From contig NZ_CP110140.1 of NCBI RefSeq assembly GCF_025979885.1, positions 28,428 through 92,427 of the forward strand: a DNA stretch of 64,000 nucleotides, given 5' to 3'. The notes beneath the pieces are model-generated. The model worked only from the letters and a program-made list of their open reading frames with translations. It searched no databases and had not been told where the DNA came from. How positions within the stretch are numbered: position 1 is the first letter of the stretch; each line of letters begins with the position of its first letter. Shown one piece after another: positions 42,160 to 51,554 of the stretch. The DNA is from Hymenobacter sp. YIM 151500-1 (GTDB taxonomy: Bacteria; Bacteroidota; Bacteroidia; Cytophagales; Hymenobacteraceae). The position numbers were made by a program, and so were the translations under genes.

Positions 42160-44001
42160 GTGAGGGGCGGTGCCTTCTGGGCCGTGCTCGGCCTGCTCCT
42201 CGTCAGCCCTAGCGCCTGGGCCAACACCCGAACGTCCGCTTCTCCTAGGGCGCCGCAACTCATCGACTCGCTCCGAACCTTGGCGCGGCGCCCGAAGCTG
42301 CCCGACTCCGTGCGCTACCAAGCGCTCCAAGCCCTGAGCGACGAGTTGTTCGCCCAGGATGTGCCGCAGGCCCGCCGGGCTGGGGAGCAGGCGGTAGCCC
42401 TGGCCCGGCGCCGGCAAGACTGGGCGCGGGCGGCTAATGCCCTCTACGAGCTCGTGGTGAACTGCGAGCGGGCCGCCGACTACGTGGCTGCCATGCACTA
42501 CAGCCAGCAGGGGGTGGAGCTCACCCGCGCGCACCGCCCGCGCGAGCAGTGGCGCTTTACCCAGTGCCTGGGGCTGGTGACCGTGGATACCAAGGACGCG
42601 GCTGGTGGTCTGCGCTACCTGCGCCAGGCCTACCGGCAGCAGGCCGCCACCCCGTCCGTTAGCTCCCGGGAACGGGGAGGCCTGCTGCTGAACCTAGCCA
42701 ACACTTTCCTGGTGCTGCAGCGGTACGACTCGGTACTCCACTACGCCACGCGGGCCCTGCCCTACATGCAGCGCGCGGCCGATGCCCGCGGCCTGGGCTA
42801 CGTGTACCAGTTTCGGGGCGAAGTCTACGCCAAGCTGACGCCCCGCTCGCGGGCCAGCCTGGCGGCCGCTGCCACGAACATGCAGCGGGCCCTGCGCATC
42901 ATGCAGCGCTACCACTACCAGCCCCAAGCGGCTAGCTCGGCGCTTTCGCTGGCGCGGGTGTACCGCCTGCAGGGCCGGCCAAGGGCTGCCCAGCGGACGG
43001 CCGAGTTGGCCCTCGCCCTCGCCCGCACGGAGAAAATGCCCGAATACGAAGCGGATGCCCTGTCCAGTTTGGCCTTTGCGTATGCTGACCAAAAACGCCC
43101 CGCGCGGGCGGATGAGCTCGACGCCCGGGCGCAGGACCTGCGCGACTCGCTCTTCAACGGCAACAAGGCGCAGGCCCTGGCCCAGCTGCAGGTGCGCTAC
43201 GACGTGCAGCTGCTCACCGAGCAGAAAAAGGCGGCCGAGTTTGAGCAGCGCAGCCAGCGGGCCCAGCTGCACTCGCTCTGGCTGCTGCTGGGCGGCCTCG
43301 CCACCACCATCGGCGTAGGCGGGGGCTTGTACTGGCGGTTGCGGCGGCAGAAAGCCCTGCTGGCCCTGGCCAACCAGGCCAACTGCCGGGCCGTGGCCGA
43401 GAAGGAGGTGTTGCTGCAGGAAATACACCACCGCGTCAAAAACAACTTGCAACTGGTCAGTAGCTTACTGGCCTGGCAGCGCAGCACCCTGCCCGACCCC
43501 GTACTGCAACAGGCCCTGGCCAGTTCGCAGGCCCGCATCCAGAGCATGGCCCTAGTGCACGAATTTCTGTACCGGGCCGACAACCTCTCGCAGGTGCGCA
43601 TGAACGAGTACCTGGGCGAGCTGCTGGAATCCCTGCACCGCTCACTCACCACGCCCCAGCAGCGCATCCAGCTGACCAGCAGCTTGGTTCCGCTGGTCAT
43701 GGACCCCAAAGAAGCCAGCGCCTTGGGCCTGGTGGTCAACGAGTTGGTAACCAACGCCTACAAGCACGCCTTCCGGGACCTGGACTGCGGTCATCTGCAT
43801 GTGGCCCTGGAACAGACCGCCGCCGGCTTCCAGCTGACGGTGCAGGATGACGGGGCCGGATTACCAGGGGCGGAAACAGCGTCCGAAACTCATTCGCTGG
43901 GCTTGCAGTTGGTTAATACCCTAGCTCGACAGCTCAAAGCCAGCGTGTCGACCGTTCCCCTTCTCCCCACGGGCACCCAGGTAGTCGTGGCCAGCGCGTG
44001 A
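42160..44001 (+). CDS. Sensor histidine kinase with TPR repeats (HisKA_2/HWE-like)
   Basis: A 613-residue protein from a GTG start. Signal peptide at residues 1-22 (ends A-W-A), a periplasmic array of TPR-like helices to ~365, one membrane helix (~373-394), then the kinase: I-H-H-R-V-K-N-N-L-Q (phospho-His), N-E-L-V-T-N-A-Y-K-H N box, D-D-G-A-G-L-P G1 and L-G-L-Q-L-V G2. It pairs with the LytTR regulator 34 bases downstream. Location between par and tra suggests control of transfer, which is unproven. The signal sensed is unknown. Confidence 0.9.
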   Translation: MRGGAFWAVLGLLLVSPSAWANTRTSASPRAPQLIDSLRTLARRPKLPDSVRYQALQALSDELFAQDVPQARRAGEQAVALARRRQDWARAANALYELVVNCERAADYVAAMHYSQQGVELTRAHRPREQWRFTQCLGLVTVDTKDAAGGLRYLRQAYRQQAATPSVSSRERGGLLLNLANTFLVLQRYDSVLHYATRALPYMQRAADARGLGYVYQFRGEVYAKLTPRSRASLAAAATNMQRALRIMQRYHYQPQAASSALSLARVYRLQGRPRAAQRTAELALALARTEKMPEYEADALSSLAFAYADQKRPARADELDARAQDLRDSLFNGNKAQALAQLQVRYDVQLLTEQKKAAEFEQRSQRAQLHSLWLLLGGLATTIGVGGGLYWRLRRQKALLALANQANCRAVAEKEVLLQEIHHRVKNNLQLVSSLLAWQRSTLPDPVLQQALASSQARIQSMALVHEFLYRADNLSQVRMNEYLGELLESLHRSLTTPQQRIQLTSSLVPLVMDPKEASALGLVVNELVTNAYKHAFRDLDCGHLHVALEQTAAGFQLTVQDDGAGLPGAETASETHSLGLQLVNTLARQLKASVSTVPLLPTGTQVVVASA

Positions 44002-44035
44002 CGCTGGCCCGTCTCCTAGTCCCTTATCCCACCCT

Positions 44036-44797
44036 ATGGCTACCATCCTCATTGTTGAAGACGAACTGCTGATTGCCGCCGAAATTGAACGCGCCCTGGT
44101 CCGGCTGGGCCACACGCCCCTGCCGCCCGTGGACAACAGCGACGAGGCCCTGAGCGTGCTGGCCACCCAGCCCGTAGAGCTGGTGCTGATGGACATCAAC
44201 ATTGCCGGCGACTGCGACGGCATCGCGGCCGCGCTGCTCGTGCGCCGGCAGTTTGCCGTGCCGGTGGTGTTTCTGACAGCTCGCTCCGACTCGGCCACCC
44301 TGAACCGAGCCAAGCTGGCCCAGCCCTACGGCTTTCTGGTCAAGCCCTTCACCGATGATTCGCTGCGGGTGCAGATTGAGCTGGCCCTTTTCAATGCCTA
44401 CCAGGCCGGGCCGGTCGGGCCGGTGCTGGACACGGCCGATGCCGGCGCGGAAGTGCTGGGCCCAGCCGAGCGCTGCCCCAAGTTCAAGGACTACCTGTTC
44501 GTGCGCAAAGGCTCGGGCCACGTCAAGGTGCTGCTCAGCGACATCCTGTACTTCGAGGCCCTGCAGAACTACGTGCGCCTGCACACCGTGCGGGAAAACT
44601 TCGTGTTTGATTCCACCCTTAAGGAACTGGAGCAGAAGCTGCCCGACCAGTTTTTCAAAACCCACCGCTCCCACATCGTGAACCTGGACCACGTGCAGGC
44701 CTACGAGGAAAGTAGCGTGCTGCTGGGGAAAGAATACGTGCCGGTGAGCCGCTCCTGCAAGGATGAGCTCAAGAGCCGCATTCACCTGGTAGGGTAG
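44036..44797 (+). CDS. LytTR-family response regulator
   Basis: A 253-residue protein. Receiver domain at residues 1-125: E-D-E acidic pair, phospho-acceptor Asp in L-M-D-I-N, T-A-R and K-P switch residues. The LytTR DNA-binding domain spans ~150-250 (I-L-Y-F-E-A-L-Q-N-Y-V, then F-F-K-T-H-R-S-H-I-V-N). It receives phosphate from the kinase encoded just upstream and binds direct repeats in promoters. Targets unknown; no clear LytTR site pair was recognised before the tra operon. Confidence 0.92.
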   Translation: MATILIVEDELLIAAEIERALVRLGHTPLPPVDNSDEALSVLATQPVELVLMDINIAGDCDGIAAALLVRRQFAVPVVFLTARSDSATLNRAKLAQPYGFLVKPFTDDSLRVQIELALFNAYQAGPVGPVLDTADAGAEVLGPAERCPKFKDYLFVRKGSGHVKVLLSDILYFEALQNYVRLHTVRENFVFDSTLKELEQKLPDQFFKTHRSHIVNLDHVQAYEESSVLLGKEYVPVSRSCKDELKSRIHLVG

Positions 44798-44896
44798 TCT
44801 CGCTGCGTTGCTACCCAATTTTCCGTTCCACCCGCTGACTGTTGGTCGCCAGTAGTTTATCTTCGGGCTGGCACCTACGCAATTCTATCCGAGTCT

Positions 44897-45199
44897 ATGC
44901 AAACAACTGAAGAACGCCAGGCCCACCTAACGGCCTCCAAGGCGCTGCTGGATGAGGCAATGAACGAGGCCGGGCTCAGCAGCGGCAGTCAGGGGCTGGA
45001 CCGGCTGGATGAGCTGGCCGACAACCTCGACAAACTGGCCGCCTCCAAAGCCATGGGCGTAGCCAATGCCCGGCTGGCTGAGTTCAACGAAGCCTTGACC
45101 GCGGCCGGGTTCCCGGCGGATGCCGTTGAGTCAGAAACCGAAGCGTACAAGACCGAGCTCATCCACCACCTGCGGCAGCTACTCCACGAACGACTTTAA
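44897..45199 (+). CDS. Small helical hypothetical protein
   Basis: A 100-residue acidic, helical protein (R-L-D-E-L-A-D-N-L-D-K-L-A-A). No family recognised. It stands alone between the two-component genes and the tra operon, and is followed by a strong hairpin. Confidence 0.55.
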   Translation: MQTTEERQAHLTASKALLDEAMNEAGLSSGSQGLDRLDELADNLDKLAASKAMGVANARLAEFNEALTAAGFPADAVESETEAYKTELIHHLRQLLHERL

Positions 45200-45227
45200 C
45201 GAGCGTACTGCCCGCCTACGGGCTGCT

Positions 45228-45276
45228 ACAACCCACCGGGGACCGAGCCTGCTGGCCTGTGTTCTCGGTGGGTTGT
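45228..45276 (+). terminator. 11-bp perfect stem after the small hypothetical gene
   Basis: ACAACCCACCG (45228-45238) and CGGTGGGTTGT (45266-45276) with a 27-base loop, 28 bases after the stop. There is only a weak T-rich end (CTTGCTT). It may be a terminator or structured leader. The rest of 45277-45558 holds only the promoter candidate listed next. Confidence 0.45.
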
Positions 45277-45476
45277 CTTGCTTGAAAGAATGCTGTGGGC
45301 CCGCTTGGCATGCGCCCATGGTGCCGAGGCGGGCAGCTCCGCCGGAAGCAACGGTGATTCGACCATTTGGCGCGAAAACGGCCAGAAAGGGCATTCCATT
45401 CGTGTAGAGTCGGTGCACCTCACCACCCGATTTTAACCGTTCGTCAACTTTCTACTAATCGGGTTTTGGGGCCGAA

Positions 45477-45484
45477 TAGGTTTG
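45477..45484 (+). promoter_or_regulatory. Candidate -7 element of the tra operon
   Basis: TAGGTTTG fits TAnnTTTG, 75 bases before the first tra ATG at 45559. No good TTG at -33, so the promoter may need an activator. Confidence 0.4.
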
Positions 45485-45558
45485 CACAAGTCAAACCTCG
45501 GTTTGGCACGTCCACGCTCAGGTCGATCGACCCGAGGTGCCACGCTTGTTTCCTGCCG

Positions 45559-46356
45559 ATGCTCAGTGCTTATACCTGGAGCCAGTTTGGCCTGTTTATG
45601 CTGGTCGTGGTTCTGCTCTACTACCTGGTAGTCGGATTGCTCTACTACCGCACCGAACTCGCCTCCCTGCTTACGAACAGTAAGCTCGGCGCGAGCCGCC
45701 CCCCGGCCACCGTAGCGGCTCCGCCCGCCCTGGTGCGCCCGACCTCAGCCTTTGCGCCGACCCAGCCAGCGGCAACCGCAGCAGCCCCGGAAGCCCCGGC
45801 TGCGGAGGAAGGTGCCGCCGAGAACCTACCCCCAGCCACCGAATCGGTAGTGGAAGGCCAGTTGCCAGCCTCCACCGCTACGGCCACCGGCCAGGACCAG
45901 AGCGCCGACGACAGCACACCGATGGATGATGCTTCGGCCTCGGCAGAAGAGCAGGCCGCGGCGCAGGACCAGACCCGGACCGAAGCCCCCGACCAGGCCG
46001 ATGAGCGCCTGGCCGAGCTGGTACGGCGCGAGGCCCACGCCGAGGCAGACGTTGACCACCCCGCCGAACTCCTCGACGCCGAACCCATGCGCCAGCAGCA
46101 GCTGCCGGAGGGCTACGAGCCCCTGGCTTCGTTCGAAGAGCCGGTGGCCTCCCCGCTGGACATCATCACGGCCGGGCCCGCGCCGCAGCTGGTGGCCGCC
46201 GATTCGGTCAGCGAGTACATCGCCCTGCTGCAGGCGGGCCAGAACCCGCCCGCCCCGGCCGGCCTGCAGGGCACCTGCCTGGCCGAGCAAATGGCCCAGC
46301 ACCTAGAAGAATACCAGGCCGAGTTGGCCGCCCTGTTCGGGGCCGACGAGCTGTAG
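45559..46356 (+). CDS. Membrane-anchored Ala/Pro/Glu-rich protein opening the tra operon
   Basis: 265 residues from the ATG at 45559; an upstream extension lacks support. One membrane helix at ~8-30 (L-F-M-L-V-V-V-L-L-Y-Y), then a long acidic, Ala/Pro-rich, probably disordered region, ending in a short helical domain (~225-265). Similar TM-plus-linker proteins begin tra operons in Bacteroidetes conjugative plasmids. Function unknown. Confidence 0.65.
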   Translation: MLSAYTWSQFGLFMLVVVLLYYLVVGLLYYRTELASLLTNSKLGASRPPATVAAPPALVRPTSAFAPTQPAATAAAPEAPAAEEGAAENLPPATESVVEGQLPASTATATGQDQSADDSTPMDDASASAEEQAAAQDQTRTEAPDQADERLAELVRREAHAEADVDHPAELLDAEPMRQQQLPEGYEPLASFEEPVASPLDIITAGPAPQLVAADSVSEYIALLQAGQNPPAPAGLQGTCLAEQMAQHLEEYQAELAALFGADEL

Positions 46357-46400
46357 TGCCCGGCCGGCCCATCCCCCACGTCTCATTCTTTCCCATTCGT

Positions 46401-46718
46401 ATGAACCAGAAGCGTTTTAGTACCTCGCTGGCCATCCTGGCCCTGCTGCTCAGCTCGCACCTGCTCTACGCCCAAACCGGGGGCGGCAACGGCACGGCCG
46501 GCATCCAGGATGCCACTACCCAGGTCACCAGTTACTTCGACCCGCTCACCAAGCTCATGTACGCCATTGGGGCGGTGCTGGGCCTGGTAGGCGCCATCAA
46601 GGTGTACAGCAAGTGGAACTCCGGCGACCAGGACACCCAGAAAACGGCCGTGTCGTGGTTTGGCTCCATGATTTTCCTGGTCATCGTGGCCACGGTGGTG
46701 CGCTCGTTCTTCCTGTAA
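46401..46718 (+). CDS. traE: TraE (DUF4134), VirB2/pilin-like membrane protein
   Basis: 105 residues from the ATG at 46401. Signal peptide (L-L-L-S-S-H-L-L-Y-A-Q), then two membrane helices (M-Y-A-I-G-A-V-L-G-L-V-G, S-M-I-F-L-V-I-V-A) around a K-V-Y-S-K-W-N-S-G-D loop, which is the TraE signature. Likely a pilus or channel subunit. Confidence 0.9.
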   Translation: MNQKRFSTSLAILALLLSSHLLYAQTGGGNGTAGIQDATTQVTSYFDPLTKLMYAIGAVLGLVGAIKVYSKWNSGDQDTQKTAVSWFGSMIFLVIVATVVRSFFL

Positions 46719-46727
46719 GCCGCCGTC

Positions 46728-47060
46728 ATGCCCGTCTACGACCTCAATCGCGGCATCAACAAGCCCGTCGAATTCAAGGGGCTGGTGGGCAGCAACATCT
46801 ACTTTCTGGTGGCCGGCATCGGGCTGGTGTTTGCCCTGTTCGTGACCTGCTACCTGGCGGGCGTGCCGCTGGTACTCACCGTGCTGCTCACTTTCCTGGC
46901 CGGGGGCGGCATGTGGGCCGGGGTATTTGCCCTGAACCGCCGCTTCGGCGAGCATGGTCTGATGAAAGCCGCCGCCCGTCGCGCCGCGCCCCGCTACATC
47001 ACCAACCGGCACAGCCGCCTTTTCCAACGCCTCAACCAGGACCCGCCCGGCCGCGCGTAG
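46728..47060 (+). CDS. traF: TraF (DUF4133), VirB3-like inner-membrane protein
   Basis: A 110-residue protein with Y-D-L-N-R-G-I-N-K-P-V-E-F-K-G-L at the N-terminus and two membrane helices, typical of TraF. It sits between TraE and the TraG ATPase, in the order VirB2-VirB3-VirB4. Confidence 0.9.
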   Translation: MPVYDLNRGINKPVEFKGLVGSNIYFLVAGIGLVFALFVTCYLAGVPLVLTVLLTFLAGGGMWAGVFALNRRFGEHGLMKAAARRAAPRYITNRHSRLFQRLNQDPPGRA

Positions 47061-47087
47061 CGGCCGGGGCGGGTGCTTTCCCTGCCT

Positions 47088-49574
47088 ATGAGCAACAAGG
47101 TTCTGTCCTCCGTTTCCCTGGAATCCAAGCAGCCCATCTACAAGGTGGAGAAGGATTGCCTCGTCTCGAAAAATGCGGACGTGACGGTGGCGTTCCGCCT
47201 GGAGCTGCCGGAAATCTTCACCCTCTCGCGCGAGGACTACGCCCAGCTGCAAGCCGCCTTCGTAAAGGCCGTGCGCCTGCTGCCCGACCACTGCGTGGTG
47301 CACAAGCAGGACTGGTACGTGGAGGACAAGTATGCGCCCGGCTTCGAGGCTGAGCGCACGCTGCTTTCCGCCGCCTACGAGCGGCACTTCAACGAGCGGC
47401 CGTTCCTGAACCACTTCTGCTACCTCTACATCACCAAAACCTCGTCGGAGCGGCCCAACTGGGGCAGCACCTCGGGGCTGCTGGCCCGCCGCCACATCGT
47501 GCCCAAGGACATGCTCGACACGAAGGTGCTGGAAAGTTTCTTCGACAGCGTAGGCCAGTTCGTGCGCACGCTGGAAGGGGTGGGGCCGACCAACGCACCG
47601 TTCATCCGCTCGCACCGGCTTACGTCGGATGAGCTGGCCGGCACCCAGGAAAAGGCCGGGCTGCTGGAAAAGTACCTCTCGCTGGACTTGTCCGACCAGG
47701 CCCTACAGGTGGACCTGGATTTAACCAACGGGCTGAAGGTAGGGCAGGAGTTCTGCCAGATGTTCTCGGTGGCCAACCTCGACGACTTGCCCACCTCGGT
47801 GGAAACCGACATCCGCTACGAGGCCTACAGCACCGAGTACTCGGACTTCCCCATCTCGTTTGCCGCCCCGCTGGGGCTGCTGCTGGGTAACAGTCACATC
47901 CTGAACCAGTACGTGTTTCTGGACAACACCCAGAAAACGGTGAAAACCTTCGAGCAGAAGAAGGACCGGCTCACCTCCCTCTCGCTCTACTCCCGGCAGA
48001 ACGCCATCAACGTGGAATACTACCACGCCTTTCTCAACGAGCTAATTGCCCAGAAGCGCCGCCCGGTGCGGGTGCACTGCAACGTGCTGACCTGGGGCCG
48101 CAGCGAGGAGGAGCTGACGGAGGTGCGCAAGCTGGTCAACGCTGCCTTCAACCAGATGAACTGCAAGCCCCGGCAGAACACCGTGGACATTGCTGCGCTC
48201 TACTGGGGCGGCATTCCGGGCAACGCCGGCGACTTTCCTGCGGAGGAAACCTTCTACACCTTCATCGAGCAGGCCGTGTGCTTCTGGGCCTCGGAAACCA
48301 ACTACCGCAGCACCGGCGCTACCAAAGGCATCAAGCTCTCCGACCGCCTCACCGGCAAGCCCGTGCTGGTGGACATCTCCGACGAGCCGATGAAGCGGCA
48401 GGTCATCTTCAACCGCAACAAGTTCGTGCTCGGCCCCTCGGGCTCGGGCAAGTCGTTTTTCACCAACCACATGGTGCGCCAGTACTATGAGCAGGGCGCC
48501 CACGTGCTGCTGGTGGATACCGGTAACTCCTACAAGGGCCTCTGCGAGCTGGTGGGCGGGGTATACTTCACCTACGAGGAGGATGCCCCGATTGCCTTCA
48601 ACCCCTTCCTGATTTCGGGCAAGCTCGACGTGGAGAAGAAGGAAAGCATCAAAACGCTGCTGCAGGCCCTCTGGAAAAAGGACGACGAAACCGTGAGCCA
48701 GTCCGAGTACGTGTCGCTCTCCACGGCCGTGAGCCTGTATTACGTGATGCTCGAAGCCAACCCGGCTATCCAGCCCAGCTTCAACACGTTCTACGAGTTT
48801 GTGAAGGGCACCTACCGCAAGGTGCTGGAAGAGGAGAAGGTGCGCGAGAAGGACTTCGACCTCGACAACTTTCTCTACGTGCTCGGGCCCTACTACCGCG
48901 GCGGCGAGTACGACTACCTGCTCAACTCCGACAAGGAGCTGGACTTGGTGCAGGCCCCGTTCATTGTCTTCGAGCTGGACAACATCAAGGACCACCCCAT
49001 CCTGTTTCCGGTGGTCACGCTCATCATCATGGAAACCTTCATCTCCAAGATGCGCAAGCTCAAAGGCGTGCGGAAGATGATTCTGATTGAGGAGGCCTGG
49101 AAGGCGCTGACCACGCCCGGCATGGCCGCCTACATCAAGTACCTGTTCAAGACGGTGCGCAAGTTCTTTGGAGAGGCCATCGTGGTGACGCAGGAAATCG
49201 ACGACATCATCGGCAACGAGATTGTCAAGGACGCCATCATCAACAACTCCGACTGCAAGATTCTGCTCGACCAGCGCAAGTTCATCAACCGCTTCGAGGA
49301 GATTCAGGCCCTGCTCTCGCTCACGCCCAAGGAAAAAGACCTGGTGCTGAGCATCAACCGTGACAACCAGCCCGCGCGCGGCCGCTACACCGAGGTATTC
49401 ATCTCGCTGGGCGGGGTGGTGTCGAAGGTGTACGCCATCGAGGTATCGAAGGAAGAATACGTGACCTACACCACCGAGGAAACCGAGAAAGTGCGGCTGT
49501 TCGAGAAGCTGCGCCAGACCGGCGACATGCCCACGGCTATCAAGCTCTTCGCCGCCGAGTTGCGCGAAGGGTAG
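47088..49574 (+). CDS. traG: TraG conjugation ATPase (VirB4-like)
   Basis: 828 residues from the ATG at 47088 (five codons inside a longer frame). The N-terminal half is the VirB4/CagE domain. Walker A is L-G-P-S-G-S-G-K-S near residue 450, and Walker B I-L-I-E-E-A-W-K-A with an arginine-rich end. It powers pilus assembly and transfer. Full length, no disruption. Confidence 0.95.
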   Translation: MSNKVLSSVSLESKQPIYKVEKDCLVSKNADVTVAFRLELPEIFTLSREDYAQLQAAFVKAVRLLPDHCVVHKQDWYVEDKYAPGFEAERTLLSAAYERHFNERPFLNHFCYLYITKTSSERPNWGSTSGLLARRHIVPKDMLDTKVLESFFDSVGQFVRTLEGVGPTNAPFIRSHRLTSDELAGTQEKAGLLEKYLSLDLSDQALQVDLDLTNGLKVGQEFCQMFSVANLDDLPTSVETDIRYEAYSTEYSDFPISFAAPLGLLLGNSHILNQYVFLDNTQKTVKTFEQKKDRLTSLSLYSRQNAINVEYYHAFLNELIAQKRRPVRVHCNVLTWGRSEEELTEVRKLVNAAFNQMNCKPRQNTVDIAALYWGGIPGNAGDFPAEETFYTFIEQAVCFWASETNYRSTGATKGIKLSDRLTGKPVLVDISDEPMKRQVIFNRNKFVLGPSGSGKSFFTNHMVRQYYEQGAHVLLVDTGNSYKGLCELVGGVYFTYEEDAPIAFNPFLISGKLDVEKKESIKTLLQALWKKDDETVSQSEYVSLSTAVSLYYVMLEANPAIQPSFNTFYEFVKGTYRKVLEEEKVREKDFDLDNFLYVLGPYYRGGEYDYLLNSDKELDLVQAPFIVFELDNIKDHPILFPVVTLIIMETFISKMRKLKGVRKMILIEEAWKALTTPGMAAYIKYLFKTVRKFFGEAIVVTQEIDDIIGNEIVKDAIINNSDCKILLDQRKFINRFEEIQALLSLTPKEKDLVLSINRDNQPARGRYTEVFISLGGVVSKVYAIEVSKEEYVTYTTEETEKVRLFEKLRQTGDMPTAIKLFAAELREG

Positions 49575-49605
49575 GGGGCGAACCATCAACAAAAGGGAAA
49601 AAACG

Positions 49606-50163
49606 ATGCGCAATCCACTGCTTTACCTGGCCCTGCCGCTGGCGCTGCTCAGCAGCTGCGGCGCTGATACATCCCCGGCCAACTCGCCGGCGGCAGCCCC
49701 TGCAGCCGCCGCTCCTGCGCCCGCTTCGGCCGCGGTAGCCGCCGCGCAGGCCCTAGCCGACAGCCTGGTGGCCTTGCCCACCGCCGACCCGGCCGACAAG
49801 GCGGCGGCCCGGCGCTACGCTCAGTTCGTGGCAGCCTGGCAGGACAGCGACCTGGACGCTTCGGTGAAAGAGCACCCCGTGGTACGCAGCGGCTGGGCCC
49901 GCTACCGCTACGTGCTGCGCACGGTAGCCCGCTCGCGGGGCCTGCCCCGGGTGCAGTCCGAAGACGTGGCCACCTGGAACGGCTTGGCCGGCCGCTGCGA
50001 AACGGTGGCCACGATGCTGCTGGCCCTGACCAAAGAGCCCAACGTGACGGCGACGCAGGCGCTGCCCACGCTGCTGGGCTTCGAGGGCGGTACCGGCCAG
50101 GCCCGCTTCGCAGCCGAGCGGCATATGAAGTACCTGCTGCACCCGCAAACCCGGAATCAGTAA
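49606..50163 (+). CDS. Lipoprotein inside the tra operon
   Basis: A 185-residue protein with lipobox L-L-S-S-C (Cys ~18), an Ala/Pro-rich linker, then a helical domain with R-Y-R-Y-V-L-R-T-V-A-R. Family not recognised. It could be a VirB7-like channel part or an entry-exclusion protein; both are inference from position. Confidence 0.6.
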   Translation: MRNPLLYLALPLALLSSCGADTSPANSPAAAPAAAAPAPASAAVAAAQALADSLVALPTADPADKAAARRYAQFVAAWQDSDLDASVKEHPVVRSGWARYRYVLRTVARSRGLPRVQSEDVATWNGLAGRCETVATMLLALTKEPNVTATQALPTLLGFEGGTGQARFAAERHMKYLLHPQTRNQ

Positions 50164-50190
50164 GCCAACCACCACGCAAACGCGCCGCCC

Positions 50191-50844
50191 ATGCAGAAGA
50201 AAATCATCCTTATTAGCCTAGTCCTGCTAGGACTGAGTTCTACCCAAGCCTCGGCGCAGCTGGTGGTATCGGCCCCGCTGCTGGAGGGGCAAAGCGCGGT
50301 GCAGACCGGCCTGCAAAAGACCATGAAGGGGCTGGAGGCCGCAGCCAATAAGCTCGTGGCCTTCGGGGTGAAGGAGCAGGAACTGACCAAAACCTTTGCC
50401 CGCAAGAACCTGGAGCAGCACAAAGAATGGTACGACGGCCTGCTCAAAGTCAGCGCCGCCGTGCGCGACTATCGGCGGGTGCGCTCCATCTACGCCAAGC
50501 AAACCCAGATTATCCAGCAGTACTCGGATGCCATCAACGTGCTGCGCACCTCGCCCTACATCAGCCCCCAGCAGCTCACGCAGATGACCAGCGTGTACGC
50601 TCAGCTGCTGACGGAAGGAGCCAACACCGTAGCCGACCTGCGCACGGTGGTCAGCCCGGCCATGCTCAAGATGACCGATGCCGAGCGCATGGAATTCATC
50701 GACCAGCTGGACGCCAAAATCACCGACCAGCTGGGCTTGGTCAGCTACTTCACCCGGCGCAACATGATGCAGCTGCGGGCGGCCCAGCAAATCGAGCAGG
50801 ACCGCCAGACCCTTCTATCGTTCATGGGCGCCAACGCCCGCTAA
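50191..50844 (+). CDS. traI: TraI-like (DUF4141, VirB5-type) protein, copy 1
   Basis: A 217-residue protein with a signal peptide (S-T-Q-A-S-A-Q) and a long helical body with Q-H-K-E-W-Y-D-G-L-L-K-V-S and Y-R-R-V-R-S-I-Y. VirB5-like proteins form the pilus tip or adhesin. A second, diverged copy follows after 15 bases. Confidence 0.75.
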   Translation: MQKKIILISLVLLGLSSTQASAQLVVSAPLLEGQSAVQTGLQKTMKGLEAAANKLVAFGVKEQELTKTFARKNLEQHKEWYDGLLKVSAAVRDYRRVRSIYAKQTQIIQQYSDAINVLRTSPYISPQQLTQMTSVYAQLLTEGANTVADLRTVVSPAMLKMTDAERMEFIDQLDAKITDQLGLVSYFTRRNMMQLRAAQQIEQDRQTLLSFMGANAR

Positions 50845-50859
50845 CCCCACCCGCTACCG

Positions 50860-51516
50860 ATGAGAATTGCCTCCATCTTCGCGCTGCTGGTGTTGCTGAG
50901 CCTGGTGACCCGGCCGGCGCGGGCCCAAACAGTGATATCGGCGCCCATCTCCGAGCAAATCTCGCGCAAGCAGATTCTCCACCAGGGCGTATCGACCACC
51001 CTGAAAGGCCGGGCCAAGGTGCTGGCCGGCGACATCAAACAGCTCAGCACGGCCATCAAGGGCATCACCGACCAAACCCAAGCCCTGCACGCGCAGTGGT
51101 ATCGTGGATTGCTGCAAATCAGCACCGGTGTGCGCAACTACCGCCGGGTGCGGGAAATCTACGACGCCCAGGCGACCATGATTACCCAGTTTTCCAGCGG
51201 CGTGACCGAGCTGCGCACCCGGGGCCTCACGCCCGCGCAGGTCAGCGAGGCCTCCGCCATGTACCAGGTGCTGCTGCAGGAAAACGTGTCGCTCATCGCC
51301 GAGCTGGCCACCATCATGACCACCAACCGGGCTCAGATGACGGATGCCCAGCGCCTCAAGTTCATCAACCGCATCGCCGACCGGATGCAGCAGCAGCAGC
51401 ACCTGATGACTTACTACACCAACAAGTGCCGGGCCGTGGCCTACCAGCAGCAGCAGTCCCGGCAGGACCGTGCCTCGGTACTGGCCCTGATTGGGGCCGC
51501 AGACGCCGCCCGCTAG
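50860..51516 (+). CDS. TraI-like (DUF4141, VirB5-type) protein, copy 2
   Basis: A 218-residue paralogue of the preceding gene: the same signal-peptide position (R-P-A-R-A-Q), I-S-A-P-I, W-Y-R-G-L-L-Q-I-S, Y-R-R-V-R-E-I-Y and M-T-D-A-Q-R-L-K-F-I landmarks, but otherwise well diverged. The duplication is therefore old. The two may form a hetero-oligomeric tip or recognise different recipients. Confidence 0.75.
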   Translation: MRIASIFALLVLLSLVTRPARAQTVISAPISEQISRKQILHQGVSTTLKGRAKVLAGDIKQLSTAIKGITDQTQALHAQWYRGLLQISTGVRNYRRVREIYDAQATMITQFSSGVTELRTRGLTPAQVSEASAMYQVLLQENVSLIAELATIMTTNRAQMTDAQRLKFINRIADRMQQQQHLMTYYTNKCRAVAYQQQQSRQDRASVLALIGAADAAR

Positions 51517-51554
51517 CGCCCTGCCGCTTTTCTCCCACCGCATTTCCCGCCGCT

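Noticed and set aside
48042..49613. 523-codon minus-strand frame opposite traG
   Set aside because: His/Val/Leu-rich antisense shadow; traG is intact and well supported.
50427..51554. Long upstream extension of traJ
   Set aside because: It overlaps both VirB5-like genes in another frame, which have signal peptides and family motifs; traJ starts well at 51555.
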